Below, in pieces: positions 59,901 to 64,000 of a stretch of 64,000 nucleotides of DNA (position 1 is its first letter; each line of letters begins with the position of its first letter). A program made the position numbers and the translations under genes. The DNA comes from Raphanus sativus (taxonomy: Eukaryota; Streptophyta; Magnoliopsida; Brassicales; Brassicaceae). The DNA lies in the NCBI RefSeq assembly GCF_000801105.2, contig NC_079518.1, forward strand, positions 10,238,106 through 10,302,105. Direction: 5' to 3'. A model generated the notes under the pieces. That model saw only the letters and a list, made by a program, of their open reading frames with translations, made no database searches and was not told the DNA's origin.

Positions 59901-60160
59901 ACCCATACCTATATTAAAAGATGTTAAAAAAAACTATCAATCCATATTCAGAAAATGGTTTGAACTTAAGGAGAACAAAATGGTAGTCAGTTCAATATCA
60001 GTTCGCCATTTCCCAATTTTTATGTCCAGATTAACTCTAGCTAGTTTTTTACCTTTTTAATATTGTGCTTTTTTCTTCTGTCGACGAGTGATACCTGTAC
60101 TTTAACAATGAATGAAAGTTTATCATAATAAATACATTATAATATTGTGGCAGGGTGCAA
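59901..60160. other. Short intergenic stretch
   Basis: AT-rich, no feature seen. Confidence 0.3.
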
Positions 60161-60167
60161 TAATGGA

Positions 60168-60217
60168 ATCACGTGAGACCATGGTTGGTCTTGGTTGAAC
60201 CACGTGTTACGTGGAGC
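60168..60217 (+). promoter_or_regulatory. Paired G-box/ABRE-like sites
   Basis: TCACGTGAG (near 60170) and ACCACGTGTTACGTGG (near 60200) give two CACGTG palindromes plus an adjacent TACGTGG within 50 bases. Such clusters are bound by bZIP and bHLH factors. They lie about 100 bases before a small open frame at 60315 and 3.6 kb before the ERF gene. Confidence 0.4.
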
Positions 60218-60314
60218 GTAAATCGTAATCAAAAAGGGGTCCAAGAGTTGTCGATAATACTACCAGTGTAACACATCAAGACAGCTGCATTAACTTTTTT
60301 TTCTTCTTCAAAAT

Positions 60315-60524
60315 ATGTCGACTTCTTCACCCTCTCTTTTATTCTATAGTCCTTTTTGGGTTGTAGAAAATCTGGTTCCAGCTCATAGAAATATCAGTGG
60401 CTACAAGGAAAACAAAAAAAAATATAAAGAAAATTTTATGTGGGTTGTGGACGAAGATGAAAAAATAGTACATAAGGGACAAAGACAACCAAAACAACGG
60501 TTTATATCAAAGTGGTGTTTTTAA
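60315..60524 (+). CDS. Small hypothetical protein
   Basis: 69 residues (MSTSSPSLLFYSPFWVVENL...) ending with a basic segment (HKGQRQPKQRFISKWCF). A CT-rich leader and a G-box cluster lie upstream, which favours transcription, but I recognise no family and the frame may be chance. Confidence 0.25.
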   Translation: MSTSSPSLLFYSPFWVVENLVPAHRNISGYKENKKKYKENFMWVVDEDEKIVHKGQRQPKQRFISKWCF

Positions 60525-60931
60525 TTCAAACCATCAGAAGGTTATTTTAAAAGTTCTACTATCTAAAACTTAATTCCGAATCCGGGAGAGGTTATAGATT
60601 TAAAGTCCGTTGTTAACAAAATAAAAAAAATCGTTGGAGTATGTAAATAATTGTACATTGTTGTTGTTTATAGCCTTTATGATCTACGATAATTTTTTAA
60701 AAAAGCATAAGAAGAAAACTAATCAAGATTTCATATAACGTTGAGTAATATATAGTACATGTTTATTTCTGTAGAGCTAGCAAGATCAGTTGATTTGAGA
60801 GAGAGTTAATTCTAACAAATTAATGCTATTATGATTGAGTATACTGTGTTCATTAATGTTTTACATAGTAAAACAGTCTCAAGGTCTAATAATAATAATA
60901 TAACATTCCTTGTCTACAATCCAACGTCAAT

Positions 60932-61812
60932 CTGCTTGCCATCTCCGATCTCGTCCTATTCTCTACTCCAAACATTATTTTATTTTGAAGTAAAATATTT
61001 TCTAATATCACTCCATTTTCAACTCTAAAATAAAATATGAATAGGATTACTTCGTAAATATTTAATATTTTATTTTTTTACTTAAATAATATTTTTATAT
61101 TAAAAAATACAATAACATGAAAAATAAGATATTTCATTATTTAATAATTTGATATAAAATGCATAACATAACTAAAATACAAATAATAAAAAAATAAATA
61201 TAAAATAAAACAAGTGATTTAATAATCTGACAAATCGTTTTCAGATCCGCTAAAACTGGTGAAATATTGTCTGAAAAAACTGAGAAAAAACTTGTTGATC
61301 TTGTGATTCAACATTTCGCTTTGATATTATTTGCACTTGCTGAACTTTAATATATGCACGGACATTTGATCTCGTATTGGGATTCAAATCACAAAACAAA
61401 ACTATTGTAGTGCTTGATTTAGGAACATTAAAGATTAAAAAAAATATATTTTCATTATGCAATGCATCAGTTGATCATTTGTGGAGAATATTATAGTGAT
61501 CATTGTTCAACTAACTTATATATTATCTTTTATTATACATTTATGATTTCTGTATTTTTTTAATAACAAATATTTTATTCTAATAAATTATATTTTAAGG
61601 AACTTTTGTAAACATAAAATGATTGGGGTTAATACGTAAATTTTTAAAAGTATAACGGAATTATTAACAATTATTAATAAAATAAAAGTATAATAATTTT
61701 AAAATATTTTTGTAGAGTAAAAAGCAGAATAATATATTGGAATAAAATCTTACTCAATTTTGATATTACACCATTTTAGACTAAAGTATAGAATAATGCA
61801 TTGGAGATACTC
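60932..61812. mobile_element. Inverted-repeat element, PIF/Harbinger-like
   Basis: The left end (CATCTCCGATCTCGTCCTAT) pairs imperfectly with the reversed right end (TATCTCCAATGCATTATTCT). This CATCTCCAATG...ATTCTAT end is common in Brassicaceae repeats. A minus frame at 61250-61462 (DLNPNTRSNVRAYIKVQQVQ) resembles the NAM-associated C-terminal region often found with Harbinger elements. The family is inferred. Confidence 0.4.
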
Positions 61813-61984
61813 TTAGCTTATAACTAATATTTATTTAAAGTTTTTAGTTTTTATATAGAAAAAGAAAACACTCTCTTAAAAAATATTCATGAGAAATTAA
61901 CTGTTAGCCGCTCGGATTGTTTTTTAGAAAGAAGAAATCCGAAGCTTATTGTTACTAATAAAAGTAACATGTGATTTACGAATG

Positions 61985-62110
61985 CTTAAAGCCAGTTTCA
62001 AAAAAAACTTGAAATAACAACAAAACAGCTTTGCTGAACATTTACTAACATTTACTAACTTGAAATAACAACAAAAACAGCTTTGCTGAACTTTTACTAA
62101 CAGTTCGTAA
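61985..62110. repeat. Short tandem repeat with AACAGCTTTGCTGAAC
   Basis: Two units of about 55 bases, ACTTGAAATAACAACAAA followed by ACAGCTTTGCTGAAC and TTTACTAAC, lie side by side. A third partial unit (GCTGAACATTTACTAACATT) follows at about 62168. AGCTTTGCT forms a small inverted repeat. Confidence 0.7.
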
Positions 62111-62194
62111 CATCCACACAAAACAAAATATATATACCTTTTAAAAACATTGATAGGATCCGTGTTAGCTGAACATTTACTAACATTTACGATT

Positions 62195-62805
62195 TATAAG
62201 CTATCGTGCAGATTCATCGTACATATAAACTTTTGCGTACATATAAACTTAATTAATTTGTTCAGAATTGTATGGATTTGATAAGCAATAGTGACTATTC
62301 ATGGATATATACGGCTACAGCCTTTTATCCCTTCTTCTGCGTTCTTACATTCTGAATAAAATTCATATCAATAAACATTCGTGCAAATATATCTAAATAG
62401 ACCTGTCTTAGTGTCTTTTATCAGAAAAAAATTGAAAACTCCGCGTTGTAACTATTTGGTATCGTCAACACAGTTGAGGATGTCATAATGGAACAGCTTT
62501 GTAAATATGAAGGTTCCCCACCACCAAAGGAAATATAGTAAACGACAATTTCGTAATATAATATTTTGAATAAATCCATACTGCAATGAAATATATTTAT
62601 TGCATGTTTAAAAAATTACATTCGGTTGGTTTTATATTTACGGTATTAGTGTATATATGTAATTTAGTGCTTCTAATCAGACCTTGTCATGGCCAAAATG
62701 TTATTCAATCTAATAACTTATTCTCGCGATATATAGTTCAATCTCGTCCGTTTGATAGTAATGTTATAAATTTTAATTAAGTTTTAGTAAAAAACACTAT
62801 AGTAA
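62195..62805. other. AT-rich intergenic DNA
   Basis: No gene or repeat recognised. A short frame (62586-62780) has a hydrophobic start but no motif. Confidence 0.3.
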
Positions 62806-63022
62806 CCATACAAATATGGTCGAGTGGTACAGCGAGTTTGGAAAGATACTAAACATTTCGGGTTCGAAACCTACCAAATTCAGATTTACTTGTTTGTATG
62901 GCCATGTGATATAGATATCTAATTTCCATTGCGAGCAACCGAATCTGTCTGACACCGGTGGACAGATCCCATAGGATTAGACGGTTGGGTCTCCGTCCGC
63001 TGAATACTCCGGGTTATAAAAA
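62806..63022 (+). mobile_element. tRNA-derived SINE
   Basis: ATGGTCGAGTGGTACAGCG (62817) is an RNA polymerase III A box and GGGTTCGAAACC (62860) a B box, spaced as in tRNAs. A non-tRNA body follows (GGGTCTCCGTCCGCTGAATA) and a short A run near 63019. Flanks AACACTATAGTAA and AACGTTATAGTTAA look like a diverged target duplication. Confidence 0.75.
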
Positions 63023-63805
63023 AACGTTATAGTTAAGTTTTTATTTCTGCTTTGTATATACTGTTTTGAAATGGGCTCGACGGTTCAAAAAGACGTGATT
63101 TAATGCATAGTATTTATTAGCTAGAAAGTTACTCCTAGGGTTTCTGACTTGACCAATACATTTATTTATTTTAATGTAAAATATAGTGGGTAAATGACAT
63201 GACACCATTTTAAACGCAAATTGTTTCTACTTATGACTTATGAGAGATCATTAAATTCAACAGACTGGCGACGATGTACTCTACCACAGATTCGAATCCC
63301 TGCACGTCGCAGATCGTACAAAGTAAAAACACTGAAGATAGATGAGTCATATCGTGAATTATTCTTCTTACTTTTCTTAACAAAAAAATCTATAAATTTC
63401 TAAGTCGTCACATCATGTTTAAAAAGCAGGAGATTAGAAAAACATCATCTCGTGTTCCGCGTTATAAATAAAAAGATAACAAACTTTTAACCAAAAAAAA
63501 TATCGTAGTTACAGTACATCCACCAACCTTTCTCGTAGGTAAGCTACAACTTTATGTGTCCTCACTCTTTTTCCACCATGTATATAAGTTAATAATACTA
63601 TGAGGAACCATTGAGAGATTTGGAAACATCTGAGAAGACGAGACTAGAAATTTCATCAAACAATGAAACAAACAAGAACTATCTTTTCAAACTCCTACTA
63701 CACCCCAAACAATGTCTCACTACTTTTGACTTAGAAACCTCTCATTTTAATATTTTTTTTTCTTTTTCCAATAACACAAATCTAAAATCACATTGCGTAA
63801 CCACA
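63023..63805 (+). promoter_or_regulatory. Upstream region of the ERF gene
   Basis: AT-rich promoter DNA. TATATAAG near 63580 is a TATA candidate about 220 bases before the ATG. A GATTCGAATCCC word at 63274 may be the B box of a second, degraded SINE. No gene is seen. Confidence 0.4.
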
Positions 63806-64000
63806 ATGGTGGATTCATCACTTGGTTCCGACAAGAAGAAGAAGGGTAATAAGCAGCCTGTGTACCGTGGAGTCCGCATGAGGAGGTGGGGCAAATGGGT
63901 GTCTGAGATTCGTGAGCCACGTAAGAAATCAAGAATCTGGCTCGGGACTTTTCCCACGGCGGAGATGGCCATGCGTGCTCACGACGTGGCGGCTTTGAGC
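63806..64000 (+). CDS. ERF043: DREB-type AP2/ERF transcription factor, N-terminal part (cut by the right edge)
   Basis: ATG at 63806; 65 residues are visible before the window ends. After a lysine-rich start ([10 protein letters not shown]) the AP2 domain opens: [20 protein letters not shown], then [20 protein letters not shown]. Valine at position 14 and glutamate at 19 of the domain mark the DREB rather than the ERF half of the family, so DRE/CRT (CCGAC) sites are the likely target. The symbol rests on sequence and on its place after the exostosin gene, as recalled for A. thaliana; close paralogues cannot be excluded. Genes of this family usually have no intron, so the frame should continue beyond the window. 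Confidence 0.8.
   Translation, partial: MVDSSLGSDKKKKGNKQPVYRGVRMRRWGKWVSEIREPRKKSRIWLGTFPTAEMAMRAHDVAALS

Noticed and set aside
62817..62875. Functional tRNA gene
   Set aside because: A and B boxes are present but the cloverleaf arms do not pair and a non-tRNA tail follows, so it is a SINE.

Overview
The window is plant nuclear DNA, very probably from a Brassica-like member of the Brassicaceae. Coding genes have short GT-AG introns, intergenic DNA is AT-rich, and there are three 100-base assembly gaps. The single-copy genes at the right look like the A. thaliana chromosome 4 order LA1, MYB3R1, an exostosin gene and ERF043 (gene order recalled, not searched).

Left part (1-5675): the 5' portion of a CACTA/EnSpm DNA transposon on the minus strand. 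It carries a reconstructable eight-exon Transposase_24/DUF8039 gene and the start of a TNP2 transposase that runs off the left edge.

Middle part (5676-37587): a cluster of defensin-like (cysteine-rich, secreted) peptide genes torn apart by transposons. I count two apparently intact two-exon copies (6117-6444 minus, 21227-21554 plus), four damaged copies with different lesions, two exon-2 remnants and one promoter-only remnant. A Helitron-like element with ends near 9781 and 35901 split the promoter of one copy. Inside it, a 3-kb block occurs twice in direct orientation (10902-19837 and 31752-34755) and flanks the plus-strand half of the array. Block 1 carries three insertions that block 2 lacks, with exact empty sites: a MULE-like MITE filled with telomere-like repeats, a Ty1/copia element with an intact 1450-residue polyprotein and LTRs differing at one base, and a truncated LINE. 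A 4.5-kb Pack-MULE with a 9-bp target duplication (27091-31560) sits in the array and carries pieces of a DUF547 gene and a PPR gene.

Right part: a second Helitron (37588 to about 41175, minus) carries a fragment resembling the chloroplast PPR gene PGR3. Then come the ordinary genes: La protein 1 (43079-45323), a three-repeat MYB (46462-50628), an uncharacterised four-pass membrane protein on the minus strand (51075-52891), a GT47 exostosin-family glycosyltransferase (53676-55888), and the start of a DREB-type ERF gene cut by the right edge (63806 onward). The 8 kb between the last two is repeat-rich and includes a small LTR element with a ribosomal protein L3-like fragment, a PIF/Harbinger-like inverted-repeat element and a tRNA-derived SINE.

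Functionally, the right-hand genes are RNA processing (LA1), cell-cycle transcription (MYB3R1), cell-wall or glycan synthesis (exostosin) and stress or developmental transcription (ERF). The middle is a rapidly changing secreted-peptide locus. All exon boundaries were read by eye from splice sites and reading frame.
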